This document shows, piece by piece, positions 1 to 7,777 of a stretch of 64,000 nucleotides of DNA. Location of the stretch: contig CAWIGL010000002.1 in assembly GCA_963835595.1 (NCBI GenBank), positions 1-64,000 on the forward strand, written 5' to 3'. The notes beneath the pieces are model-generated. The model was given only the letters and a program-made list of their open reading frames with translations, did no database searches and was not told the DNA's origin. How positions within the stretch are numbered: position 1 is the stretch's first letter; the number at the start of each line of letters is the position of its first letter. Made by a program: the position numbers and the translations under genes. Origin of the DNA: CAWEPK01 sp963835595 (GTDB lineage: Bacteria > Desulfobacterota > Syntrophorhabdia > Syntrophorhabdales > WCHB1-27).

Positions 1-1642
1 GGCCTGTTGCCCGACTTCCCCCCATGAGCGAACCGCCGGGGGTCCCTCCCCAAGGGGCCTTTGCCTTCCGCGCCTATGCGCCGGGGATGAAGAAGCAAAG
101 GCGGCCCGCACGGAGCGGAAGGAGCCCTATCGGAAGGCAAAGATGCAGTCTTGCATGATTAAGAGCGGCCAGGCAGCCGGCAAGGCCCTGGTTCTTGGCC
201 TTGTTTGCTATCCCTCTGAACCTGTCCTTCGTCGCATTGAGGAGGATGCGGATGTTCTGCACGCTCGCTATCAGGTATTCCTGGATCTGCACCCTCCAGA
301 GCCTTCGCCATCGGGCCTTCTTCATCCCGAAGCGGACCCCCTGGGCGAAGCTCCTTTCCATAAGATGCTGCCTGATCCTTAAGTTCCTTTTTGCAGCTTT
401 TGACCTGCCGTGGGCGTACATCATGGCAAGCGCGTCCTGGCGGACATGCCTGCGGACCGCCCTGCCCGTCTTGGCCTTCGTGCACTGTTCCTTGAGGCTG
501 CAAGCAAGGCATACATCCGTCCCGGCGACATAGATAATCCAGTCCCCTATCCCGGCCTTCCGCTTCATTGCCTTTCCCGCAGGGCAGGTAAAGGCGTCGG
601 AGGCGGCGTCGTAGATAAACCGTCCTTGAGGGAAGATGTCGTTTCGGTATGGGACTATCCTGTCGGCAAGGGGCTTTATATGAGCCGTCACCTTTCTGTC
701 GTGGCAGGCGAGGAAGTTGTCCACCGTCCCGTACTTGGAGTCGGCGACTACCGTGGTCGCCTCCATGTCCGTATTTGCCTTATGGGCGTCGATGAGGTCG
801 GCGAGCTTAACCCCGTCGTCCACAATGCCCGTTGTAGCCTCCACTGCGGTGATAACCTCATGGGCTTCATCCACTGCACGGTGCGTCTTGTACCGGAGGT
901 CTCCCCAACGCACGACCGAGGCGTCCGGGTCGGTGGATGAGACGCGCCGGTCGTTGACGGAAAAGCGGGGATCCCCTTCCAATCTCTTCTCCATCTCGTT
1001 ATAGGCCAGATCGAGGCGGGTCGTAAGGGAGTCCCTCGATGCGTCCGCCTGGATCAGACTCGAATCGACGAAGATCTTATCTCCTCTCACAAGGCCGGCC
1101 TCGACGCACCGGCTCACTATTGCCCGGAAGAAATGCTTGAAGGCCTCTTCTCCCCATCGCCTCCTGGCTTTGGACAGGACGCTGTGGTCGGGGATGGGCG
1201 TTTCTATGTTGTAGTCTAAGAACCAGAGCCAATCCAACCTCTCGGGAAGGGTCTCCATAAGCTCCCTCTCGGAGCGGACATTATAGAGGACCAGAAGAAG
1301 CATGAGCTTTAAGATGACCGGGGGAGGGACGGAGACGTTGCCGCTTGTCCCGTATGTGGAGGACACCTTGTCGTAGATGAAGCTGAAGTCTACCGCCTGC
1401 TTTATACGACGCAGGATATGGTCCTTGCGGACCCTGGTCTCTAACTGGACATTGTAAGAAAAGAGGGGGTCATCGGGGGGCGGCTGGTAACCCATCATAT
1501 GGAGGATCTCCTTGTCTTGCAGACTTGTTAAGTCTATCACACCCCTCCGGGAATTACCAGTATAATGTATGCAAATAAAGCCATTAATTACAGAAAACAG
1601 ATATTATCCCCGCAAGGGGGAGGAGGACTTGGGCAACAGGCC
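1..1642 (-). mobile_element. IS1182-family insertion sequence with matching terminal repeats
   Basis: The window opens with GGCCTGTTGCCC (1-12), and its exact inverse GGGCAACAGGCC lies at 1631-1642. The repeats bracket a single transposase gene read leftward. Inward of the 12 perfect bases both ends run into similar C-rich sequence, so the terminal repeat is probably longer and imperfect. The size of about 1.64 kb is normal for the family. The left end coincides with the window edge, so the outer boundary and any target duplication cannot be seen. Confidence 0.85.
74..1540 (-). CDS. IS1182-family transposase
   Basis: A 488-residue protein with the IS1182 layout: an N-terminal DUF772-type region (about residues 50-130, containing SERELMETLPERLDWLWFL and PDHSVLSKARRRWG), then a DDE-type catalytic region starting near KIFVDSSLIQADAS and continuing through VVADSKYGT and a Cys-containing segment (FTCPAGK, CLACSLKEQC). 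It catalyses transposition of the element it sits in. Length and domain order look intact, so the element may be active. The C-terminal tail after LLNATKDR is less typical. Its start lies about 90 bp inside the right terminal repeat. Confidence 0.9.
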   Translation of the reverse strand: MIDLTSLQDKEILHMMGYQPPPDDPLFSYNVQLETRVRKDHILRRIKQAVDFSFIYDKVSSTYGTSGNVSVPPPVILKLMLLLVLYNVRSERELMETLPERLDWLWFLDYNIETPIPDHSVLSKARRRWGEEAFKHFFRAIVSRCVEAGLVRGDKIFVDSSLIQADASRDSLTTRLDLAYNEMEKRLEGDPRFSVNDRRVSSTDPDASVVRWGDLRYKTHRAVDEAHEVITAVEATTGIVDDGVKLADLIDAHKANTDMEATTVVADSKYGTVDNFLACHDRKVTAHIKPLADRIVPYRNDIFPQGRFIYDAASDAFTCPAGKAMKRKAGIGDWIIYVAGTDVCLACSLKEQCTKAKTGRAVRRHVRQDALAMMYAHGRSKAAKRNLRIRQHLMERSFAQGVRFGMKKARWRRLWRVQIQEYLIASVQNIRILLNATKDRFRGIANKAKNQGLAGCLAALNHARLHLCLPIGLLPLRAGRLCFFIPGA

Positions 1643-1721
1643 CGTGTGGATGCACTGTGAGACGTGGCGGCCGGAGATCGTACATACGTACATCGGAGGC
1701 CCCACGTCGAGCAGGGCGCCG

Positions 1722-1815
1722 CAGATCGCGATTCCGCCAGAGGCGCGAGTCCGGCCGCCCAAAGCATTCCGCAGTTGCTTTCCGCCTTTCGTCTCTGCTT
1801 TCGCAACAGCCGCTC
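1722..1815. repeat. Dispersed repeat, copy 1 of 2 (shares blocks with 40620-40692)
   Basis: Between the insertion sequence and truA lies non-coding DNA that shares two blocks with 40.6 kb. The first, at 1727-1752, runs CGCGATTCCGC then AGAGGCGCGAGTCC with one extra C between them. The second, near 1798-1812, is TTTCGCAACAG followed by C or A and then CGC. The spacing differs (about 45 bp here, about 25 bp there), so the blocks are conserved and the linker is not. I see no gene here. Function is unknown. Confidence 0.6.
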
Positions 1816-1841
1816 CTCTGCCCCCCGCACGCCCAGCCCCG

Positions 1842-2594
1842 CTAGTACCTTATCGCCCGCAAGAAAAGCCCCTGTGGCGGCGCTGTCGGGCCCGCCGCCT
1901 CCCGCATCCCGGACTCTAGCACGGCCTTGAACCCTTCCGCGTCCATCCTGCCCCGGCCCACCTCCAGCAGCGTCCCCACGATATTCCGCACCATGTACCG
2001 CAGGAAGCCCGTCGCCTCGACCACGACGTAGACCATATCACCCTTCGAGGCGATGCCCGCCCTCTTCACCTCGCGCACGGTGCTTTTGTAAAGCTCGTCC
2101 TTCTTCTTGAACGCCGAGAAATCGTGCTCCCCGATGACGGCCTTGATCGCGGCCTTCATAGGGGCGACATCGAGGGCGTGCGGGAAATGGAGGACGTACC
2201 GGGACAGGAAAGGGGAATTGCAGGGCCGGTTGAGGATGCAGTAGACGTAGGTCTTGCTCTTCGCGGAGTACCGGGCGTGAAAGGCATCGTCCGCGTCGGA
2301 GGCGTCGAGCGCCCTGATGTCGCGGGGCAGCAGACTGTTCAATCCCCGCCGGAGGGCCGTGCAGTCTATCGTCTTCTCCGTCCTGAGGCTGACGACCTGC
2401 CCCATCGCGTGGACGCCTGCGTCCGTCCTCGCGCCCGCGCGCAGCTTTACCTCGTGGTCGAGTATCCTCTCGACGGCCGCCCTGAAGGCCTCCTCAACGG
2501 TCGGCGCGTTCGGCTGGCGCTGCCACCCGTGGTAGCCGGTGCCGTCATAGGAAACGGTAAGGCGGACGTTCCTGGTAAAAGAACAGAGACTCAC
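1842..2594 (-). CDS. truA: tRNA pseudouridine(38-40) synthase TruA
   Basis: A 250-residue protein of normal family length. TruA isomerises uridines 38-40 in the anticodon arm of many tRNAs. The N-terminus VSYDGTGYHGWQ and the catalytic loop GARTDAGVHA, with nucleophile Asp58, are canonical. The C-terminal FLRYMVRNIVGTLLEVG motif is also present. It is read leftward and ends next to a repeat. The small lipoprotein gene upstream stops only 3 nt before this start, so the two are probably cotranscribed. Confidence 0.95.
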   Translation of the reverse strand: MSLCSFTRNVRLTVSYDGTGYHGWQRQPNAPTVEEAFRAAVERILDHEVKLRAGARTDAGVHAMGQVVSLRTEKTIDCTALRRGLNSLLPRDIRALDASDADDAFHARYSAKSKTYVYCILNRPCNSPFLSRYVLHFPHALDVAPMKAAIKAVIGEHDFSAFKKKDELYKSTVREVKRAGIASKGDMVYVVVEATGFLRYMVRNIVGTLLEVGRGRMDAEGFKAVLESGMREAAGPTAPPQGLFLRAIRY

Positions 2595-2597
2595 GAC

Positions 2598-3005
2598 CTA
2601 TTCCGAAGGCTGCTCTTTCTTCAAAGGCGGCTGGGCCTCTTTTTTGGGCTTCGCCTTGTCCTGCTTTTCGCTCCTGGCCGTCCCGTTCTGCGGCTGGTCT
2701 TTCTTTACCGACGCCGGCTGGACCAGGTCTTTCTTTGCAGGCCCGTTGGGCGCCGGCCCTTTTTTTACCGCCTTTTGCTCATCGCCGCGCTCTTCGCCGG
2801 CCGTCTTCCGGGGGGTATCGCCCTCTTCATTCTGCCGGCCCAAGAGGTCGTCCATCTCCTTCTTCATCCCAATGATCTGGGCCTTGAGATAGTTGTTCTC
2901 CTCCCGGAGCAGCTTTACCTCGTCCTTCAGCCTGTTGTTTTCTTTCTCGTAGCCGTTGCAGGCAAGAAGCAGCAAGGGCAAACAAAGGATTACTAAGCGC
3001 TTCAT
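2598..3005 (-). CDS. Small lipoprotein with coiled coil and Lys/Pro-rich tail
   Basis: About 135 residues. The start at 3005 (or the ATG two codons upstream) gives MKRLVILCLPLLLLACN, a signal peptide with a lipobox ending in LLAC, so a lipid-anchored protein is predicted. Residues about 20-55 (KENNRLKDEVKLLREENNYL) form a short coiled coil. The rest is a low-complexity Lys/Gln/Pro/Glu tail that is probably disordered. I recognise no family. It is transcribed with truA and divergently from gyrA. Its start lies about 30 bp from the likely gyrA promoter. Confidence 0.7.
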   Translation of the reverse strand: MKRLVILCLPLLLLACNGYEKENNRLKDEVKLLREENNYLKAQIIGMKKEMDDLLGRQNEEGDTPRKTAGEERGDEQKAVKKGPAPNGPAKKDLVQPASVKKDQPQNGTARSEKQDKAKPKKEAQPPLKKEQPSE

Positions 3006-3034
3006 GGCCATTATTTTCCACAATGCCGCTTCAA

Positions 3035-3064
3035 TTGTCAACGCCTTCTCCTTTATGGTAGAGT
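3035..3064 (+). promoter_or_regulatory. Likely gyrA promoter
   Basis: TTGTCA (3035-3040) and TAGAGT (3059-3064) are spaced 18 bp apart, about 29 bp before the preferred gyrA start. This fits a sigma-70 promoter but is a weak match by eye. Confidence 0.4.
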
Positions 3065-3092
3065 ATTGCTCGCCCAAAAGACAAGGAGAGTT

Positions 3093-5510
3093 ATGCCCAC
3101 AGCCACCGTTATACCCATAGAAAACGAGATGCGCAGGTCCTACCTGGACTACGCGATGAGCACCATCATAGGCAGGGCCCTGCCCGACGCCCGCGATGGC
3201 CTGAAACCCGTGCACCGCAGGATCCTCTTCGCCATGTACGAGCTGAACAACACCCACGACAAGCCGTACAAGAAGTCGGCGAGGGTCGTCGGAGACGTCA
3301 TAGGCAAGTACCACCCCCACGGCGACCAGGCGGTCTACGACGCGATCACCAGGATGGTCCAGGATTTCTCGATGAGGTACCCCCTCATCGACGGCCAGGG
3401 CAACTTCGGCTCGATAGACGGCGACGCCCCGGCGGCCATGCGCTACACGGAGGTGCGCCTCTCCAGGATCGCAGAGGAGATACTGGAGGACATAGAGAAG
3501 GACACGGTCGCGTTCAAGCTGAACTACGACGAGTCGCTAAAAGAGCCCGTGGTCATGCCTTCGCGCATCCCGAACCTCCTGGTCAACGGCTCGTCGGGCA
3601 TAGCGGTCGGCATGGCCACGAACATCCCGCCCCACAACATGACCGAGGTCGTCAACGCGACGATAGCCTTCATCGACAACCCGTCGATCACCATCCCCGA
3701 ATTAATGGAGCACATACCGGGGCCGGACTTCCCGACGCAGGCGCTCATTTACGGCAGGAAGGGCATCAGGGACGCCTACGAGACGGGGCGAGGCCACATA
3801 CTGCTGCGGGCGACGACGAATATCGAGAAGAGCAAGAAGGACGGCCGGGAATCGATCATCATCACCCAGCTCCCTTACCAGGTGAACAAGGCGCGCCTCA
3901 TCGAGAGCATCGTCGAGCTGGTCAACGAGAAGAAAATAGAGGGCATATCGAACATACGCGACGAGTCGAACCGGGAGGGCATCCGGGTCGTGATCGAGCT
4001 TAAAAGAAACGAGATGGCCCTGCCCATCCTTAACAAGCTCTACAAGCAGACGCAGCTTCAGACGACCTTCGGCATCATCTTCCTCACCATCGTCAACAAC
4101 CAGCCGAAATACCTGAACCTGAAGGAGATGATAAGCCAGTTCGTCAACTTCAGGAAGGAAGTGGTTACGCGTCGTTCCACTTTCGAGGTGAACAAGGCGC
4201 AGGACCGCCTGCACATCCTCGAAGGGCTGAAAGTGGCCCTCGACAACATCGACCAGGTGGTCGCTATCATCAGGCGCGCGAAGAACACGGAAGAGGCGAG
4301 GAACAACCTGATGGGCGCATTCTCGCTCTCCGAAAGGCAGGCCCAGAGCATCCTCGACATGCGCCTGGCGCGCCTCACGTCGCTTGAGCGCAACAAGGTC
4401 ATGGACGAGCTTGCGAGCACCCGCGAAGAGATCAAGCGGCTCTCGGCCATCCTCAAGGAAGAGCGTCTCCTCATGGAGGTCATCAAGAAGGAGCTTTCCG
4501 AGGTCCGGGAGAAATACGGGGACGGCAGGCTGACGGAGATCGTGGACGAGCTGCCGGAGATCACCATAGAAGACATGATAAAGGAAGAAGAGGTCGTCGT
4601 AACGATCACTTACGGCGGCTACATAAAGAGGACCCCCCTCGACCAGTACAAGCAGCAACTGCGCGGGGGCAAGGGCAAGATAGGCATCGTGGTGCGGGAG
4701 GACGATTTCGTAAACCAGTTGTACATCGCCTCGACCCATTCCTATATCATCCTTTTCACTACTGCGGGGAGGGCGCATATCAGGAAGGTCCACACCATAC
4801 CGGAGGCCCCGCTTTCCTCGAAAGGCAGGCCGGTAATCAATCTCATAAAGGCGGAGAAGAACGAGAAGATCACGGCGGTTACGCACGTGAGGGACTTCCC
4901 GGAAGACAAGTACCTCTTCATCGCAACGAAGAAGGGCCGGGTGAAAAAGATCAGCCTCGCCCTCCTCAAGAACGTGCGCCAGCCCGGCATAAAGGTAATC
5001 GAGATGCCGGACGACGACCACCTGATGGACGTGCTGCCCATCGACCCAGGGTCGGACCTCGTGCTCGGGACGAAGAACGGCATGACCATGCGGTTAAGGG
5101 AGCAGGATGTGAGGCCGATGCAAAGGCCCGCTTACGGGGTCATCGGCATACGCCTGCGGAAAGGCGACGAGCTTGTCTCGGTGGACGTAATGGACGAAGC
5201 CTGCTCGCTCTTCACCGTCACCGAAAAAGGGTTCGGAAAGCGCGTCGCCTGCTCCGAGTATAAAAACCAGGCCAGGGGCGGCATCGGCGTCATCAACGTG
5301 AAGTGCGAGCAGAAGAACGGCGAGGTGCTCGGCATCAGGCGGGTCGGCCCGAGCGACGCGATAATCCTGGTTACGAACACGGGCAGGACGATCAGGTTCA
5401 ACGCGGCCGAGATCCCCGTCCACTTAAGGGGCGGCCTCGGCGTCCGGCTCATGGGGCTGAAGGACGAAGAGGAGCGCATCAGCGGCTTCGGGACGATAAG
5501 CGAGGACTAG
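3093..5510 (+). CDS. gyrA: DNA gyrase subunit A
   Basis: About 805 residues counted from the ATG at 3093, which has AAGGAG 5-10 nt upstream; a longer frame from 3066 lacks this support. GyrA is the breakage-reunion subunit of gyrase and forms an A2B2 complex with GyrB, which is not in this window. The winged-helix/tower region carries the catalytic Tyr118 (AMRYTE). The C-terminal beta-pinwheel carries a GyrA-box (QLRGGKG), which supports gyrase over topoisomerase IV. The quinolone-determining region reads HPHGDQAVYD, with Gln79 at the position of E. coli Ser83. The gene stops at TAG 5508-5510, immediately followed by a repeat element that separates it from gpsA. Confidence 0.97.
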   Translation: MPTATVIPIENEMRRSYLDYAMSTIIGRALPDARDGLKPVHRRILFAMYELNNTHDKPYKKSARVVGDVIGKYHPHGDQAVYDAITRMVQDFSMRYPLIDGQGNFGSIDGDAPAAMRYTEVRLSRIAEEILEDIEKDTVAFKLNYDESLKEPVVMPSRIPNLLVNGSSGIAVGMATNIPPHNMTEVVNATIAFIDNPSITIPELMEHIPGPDFPTQALIYGRKGIRDAYETGRGHILLRATTNIEKSKKDGRESIIITQLPYQVNKARLIESIVELVNEKKIEGISNIRDESNREGIRVVIELKRNEMALPILNKLYKQTQLQTTFGIIFLTIVNNQPKYLNLKEMISQFVNFRKEVVTRRSTFEVNKAQDRLHILEGLKVALDNIDQVVAIIRRAKNTEEARNNLMGAFSLSERQAQSILDMRLARLTSLERNKVMDELASTREEIKRLSAILKEERLLMEVIKKELSEVREKYGDGRLTEIVDELPEITIEDMIKEEEVVVTITYGGYIKRTPLDQYKQQLRGGKGKIGIVVREDDFVNQLYIASTHSYIILFTTAGRAHIRKVHTIPEAPLSSKGRPVINLIKAEKNEKITAVTHVRDFPEDKYLFIATKKGRVKKISLALLKNVRQPGIKVIEMPDDDHLMDVLPIDPGSDLVLGTKNGMTMRLREQDVRPMQRPAYGVIGIRLRKGDELVSVDVMDEACSLFTVTEKGFGKRVACSEYKNQARGGIGVINVKCEQKNGEVLGIRRVGPSDAIILVTNTGRTIRFNAAEIPVHLRGGLGVRLMGLKDEEERISGFGTISED

Positions 5511-5691
5511 GAAACAGGGGCGACACCCCTCACCCCGCCCTCTCCCCCAAGGGGCGAGGGAGTTAAAAGTGCGCAGGGAATGAAAGGTAGGGCGCTGAGC
5601 CCCAATACGCTTTGTCTGTCTGAGCAGGGAGGCTCCGCGAGCTTTGCTCGTGGAGGGGGCGCTGAGCCCCAATAATTGCAGCGAGGACTAG
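5499..5691 (+). repeat. Structured repeat family 1, copy 1, flanked by a 12-bp duplication of the gyrA 3' end
   Basis: AGCGAGGACTAG occurs at 5499-5510, where it is the last codons and stop of gyrA, and again at 5680-5691, just before gpsA. Between them lie 169 bp (5511-5679). The distal end carries hairpin 1 (CGAGC-TTT-GCTCG, 5638-5650), a TGGAG linker, hairpin 2 (GGGGC-GCTGA-GCCCC, 5656-5670) and the terminus AATAATTGC. A second hairpin-2-like copy lies at 5590-5607. Removing insert plus one duplicate would leave the gyrA stop 8 nt before the gpsA ATG, so this looks like an insertion into a compact operon. Confidence 0.85.
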
Positions 5692-5699
5692 CTGAAGAA

Positions 5700-6692
5700 A
5701 TGCATCTTTCTATAATCGGCGCAGGGGCATGGGGCACGGCCTTCTCCATGCAACTCGCCTCCGCCGGCCACAGGGTCCTCCTCTGGGTCTACGAGCCGGA
5801 GCTCCTGCAAATCATAAAGAAGACAAAGCAAAACACCTGGTACTTGCCAGGTTTCACATTGCCCGAAGCCATCGGCGTCACGGACGACCTCCAGGCAGCC
5901 GCACGCTTCGCCGACGACATCGTCATAGCCACGCCCTCCTTCGCATTGAGGCCGGTGGTCAGCAGCGTCGCGGAGGCGCTCTCGGGCAGGCGCCTCCTCG
6001 TTATAACGAAGGGCCTGGAGCGGGATACGCTGTTTACGATGAGCCGGGTGGTCGCCGAGGTTGCAGGCCCCGACACCCCCTGCGCCGTCCTTTCCGGCCC
6101 CTCGTTCGCCCTCGAGACGGCCAAAGGCTGCTTCACCTCCGTCGTCATCGCCTCATCCGACAGGGCGCTCGCGCGCCGCTTCCAGGAAATAAGCCATACC
6201 GAAGCTTTCCGCGTTTATACGAGCGACGATACGGCCGGCGTGGAGCTTGGCGGGGCGCTAAAGAACGTGATGGCGATCGGGGCGGGCATCATCGAGGGCC
6301 TGCGTCTCGGGAGCAACACGCTGGCCGCTTACATGACGCGGGCGCTCGCAGAGATCAAGCGGCTCGGCGTCAGGATGGGCGCGCGGGAGACGACGTTCAT
6401 GGGCCTTTCCGGCATGGGGGACCTGATCCTTACGTGCACGGGCCCCCTGAGCAGGAACAGGACGTTCGGGATCGAGCTTGCGAAAGGGGGCGACCCGGCG
6501 GCGTTGATAGCGTCGCAAAAGGCCGTCGTCGAAGGCTATTACACGATAGAGGCCGCCTACAGGCTCTCTCAGGACCTCGGCGTCGAGATGCCCATCACCG
6601 GCGAGCTCTACCGGGTCGTATACGGCGGCAAGGACATAAAGGCAGCATTCGAGGACATCAGAAGGCGGGACACCAAGGACGAAGACGCCTGA
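5700..6692 (+). CDS. gpsA: Glycerol-3-phosphate dehydrogenase (NAD(P)+)
   Basis: 330 residues from the ATG at 5700, the usual length. The enzyme reduces dihydroxyacetone phosphate to sn-glycerol-3-phosphate for phospholipid synthesis in the cytoplasm. Visible motifs are the N-terminal Rossmann loop GAGAWGTA, KGLE, SGPSFALE, the catalytic-Lys region GALKNVMAIGAG and the signature GLSGMGDLILTC. A frame extending further upstream runs into the duplicated gyrA end and is not a credible start. The gene was probably coupled to gyrA before the repeat inserted. It converges with cheX, leaving an 18-bp gap. Confidence 0.96.
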   Translation: MHLSIIGAGAWGTAFSMQLASAGHRVLLWVYEPELLQIIKKTKQNTWYLPGFTLPEAIGVTDDLQAAARFADDIVIATPSFALRPVVSSVAEALSGRRLLVITKGLERDTLFTMSRVVAEVAGPDTPCAVLSGPSFALETAKGCFTSVVIASSDRALARRFQEISHTEAFRVYTSDDTAGVELGGALKNVMAIGAGIIEGLRLGSNTLAAYMTRALAEIKRLGVRMGARETTFMGLSGMGDLILTCTGPLSRNRTFGIELAKGGDPAALIASQKAVVEGYYTIEAAYRLSQDLGVEMPITGELYRVVYGGKDIKAAFEDIRRRDTKDEDA

Positions 6693-6710
6693 AAAGCGCC
6701 CCCAGGCAGC

Positions 6711-7181
6711 CTATTCGAAAGAGAAATCGAGAAAAAGGTCTTCCGGGCCGTTGTCCGTCTGGAAGGTGAACGGCAGCGAGATCACCGGCAGCTTCGTGAT
6801 GAAGTTGATCGCCACGTCATGGCCGACGACGACCGTAGGGAGCGCAGCGCTTAGCTTATAACCGAACTTCTCTATCTCCACCCTCGTCTGTCCCGAGATG
6901 ATGTTCGTAAGCTCGCCGATGGCATCGACGACGTCCGGCGTCACCGAAGGGGCCTCTTCGTTTACGAACTTCTTATAGACGAACACAGCGCCTTTGCTGC
7001 TGAAGGCAAGGCTGAAGGTGCCCTTCTTATCCCCGGCGAAGCCGATCACGCCGGTCACGTCCCCGGAGCTGTGGTTGTGCTTCTTCAACGCCGGCTTGCC
7101 CATCACGATATCGAGGGACAACATCTTCGTGAAGACGTTCTGAACGGCGACCAGGTACGCGTTGACGAATCCCGCATCCAT
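6711..7181 (-). CDS. cheX: CheX-type chemotaxis phosphatase
   Basis: 156 residues. The signature is DAIGELTNIISGQTRVE (about residues 83-99), the E..N helix by which CheX/CheC-family phosphatases dephosphorylate CheY-P. The rest matches the family in length, including the LPTVVVGHD strand. It lies 8 nt downstream of a single-domain receiver gene on the same strand, so enzyme and substrate are probably produced together. No other chemotaxis genes are in the window. CheX is preferred over CheC because only one E..N helix is visible. Confidence 0.85.
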   Translation of the reverse strand: MDAGFVNAYLVAVQNVFTKMLSLDIVMGKPALKKHNHSSGDVTGVIGFAGDKKGTFSLAFSSKGAVFVYKKFVNEEAPSVTPDVVDAIGELTNIISGQTRVEIEKFGYKLSAALPTVVVGHDVAINFITKLPVISLPFTFQTDNGPEDLFLDFSFE

Positions 7182-7189
7182 CTTCGCGC

Positions 7190-7570
7190 CTACTGGTTCT
7201 TGACTTTTGCCATCGCCTTCTGGATGGCTTCCTGGAGCCTGTCGGGGGTAAACGGCTTGACTATATAGTTATCGACGCCGCCCTTGATGGCCTCGATCAC
7301 GCTGTCCTTCTGCGCCTCGGCCGTCACCATGATGAAGGGGATCTTCCTTACCGCGTCGTCGTCCTTGCACACCTTGAGGAACTCTATGCCGGTCATCTCA
7401 GGCATGATCCAGTCGCTCACGATAAGCTCGAAGTCCCCGTCCTTTTTGAGTATCTCGAACGCCTGCTTGCCGTTTTCGGCCTCTGTCACGTTCGTGATGT
7501 CGATCTGCCTGAGCACATTCTTGACGATCTTCCTCATGGTAGCAAAATCATCAACCACCAGCGTCTTCAT
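7190..7570 (-). CDS. cheY: CheY-like single-domain response regulator
   Basis: 126 residues forming one receiver domain with no output domain. The phosphoacceptor is Asp53 (VSDWIMPEMTG), with the acidic pair Asp7/Asp8, Thr83 (MVTAEA) and Lys105 (IVKPFT). Phosphorylation would be by an unlinked histidine kinase, with output by protein-protein contact, classically at the flagellar switch. The gene has an upstream ribosome site (AGGAGG) and is followed after 8 nt by the CheX-type phosphatase. Whether it serves motility or another pathway cannot be told here. Confidence 0.9.
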   Translation of the reverse strand: MKTLVVDDFATMRKIVKNVLRQIDITNVTEAENGKQAFEILKKDGDFELIVSDWIMPEMTGIEFLKVCKDDDAVRKIPFIMVTAEAQKDSVIEAIKGGVDNYIVKPFTPDRLQEAIQKAMAKVKNQ

Positions 7571-7777
7571 TCACATCCTCCTATGGCGCGGCTGGCCCTT
7601 GCTAAGGGTGAGCAAAATGGCCGCCATGATTATTTTTCCAGCTTCGCGCACCCGGTCCTATATCATTGTTCGGCACAAGTCCGTCTTTACTTAAATGGGC
7701 TTGTGACTGATAGTAAGGATCGGGACGGAGCGCAAGGCGAAGGCGGCCGGCCTGAGGGCTTTTAGCACTCCACGGTG

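Noticed and set aside
3702..5021. 439-codon minus-strand frame
   Set aside because: Antisense to gyrA with shadow-type composition.
5511..5679. Simple transcription terminator after gyrA
   Set aside because: Hairpins are present but there is no T run. The flanking 12-bp direct repeat and related copies elsewhere fit an inserted repeat better, though it could still affect transcription.
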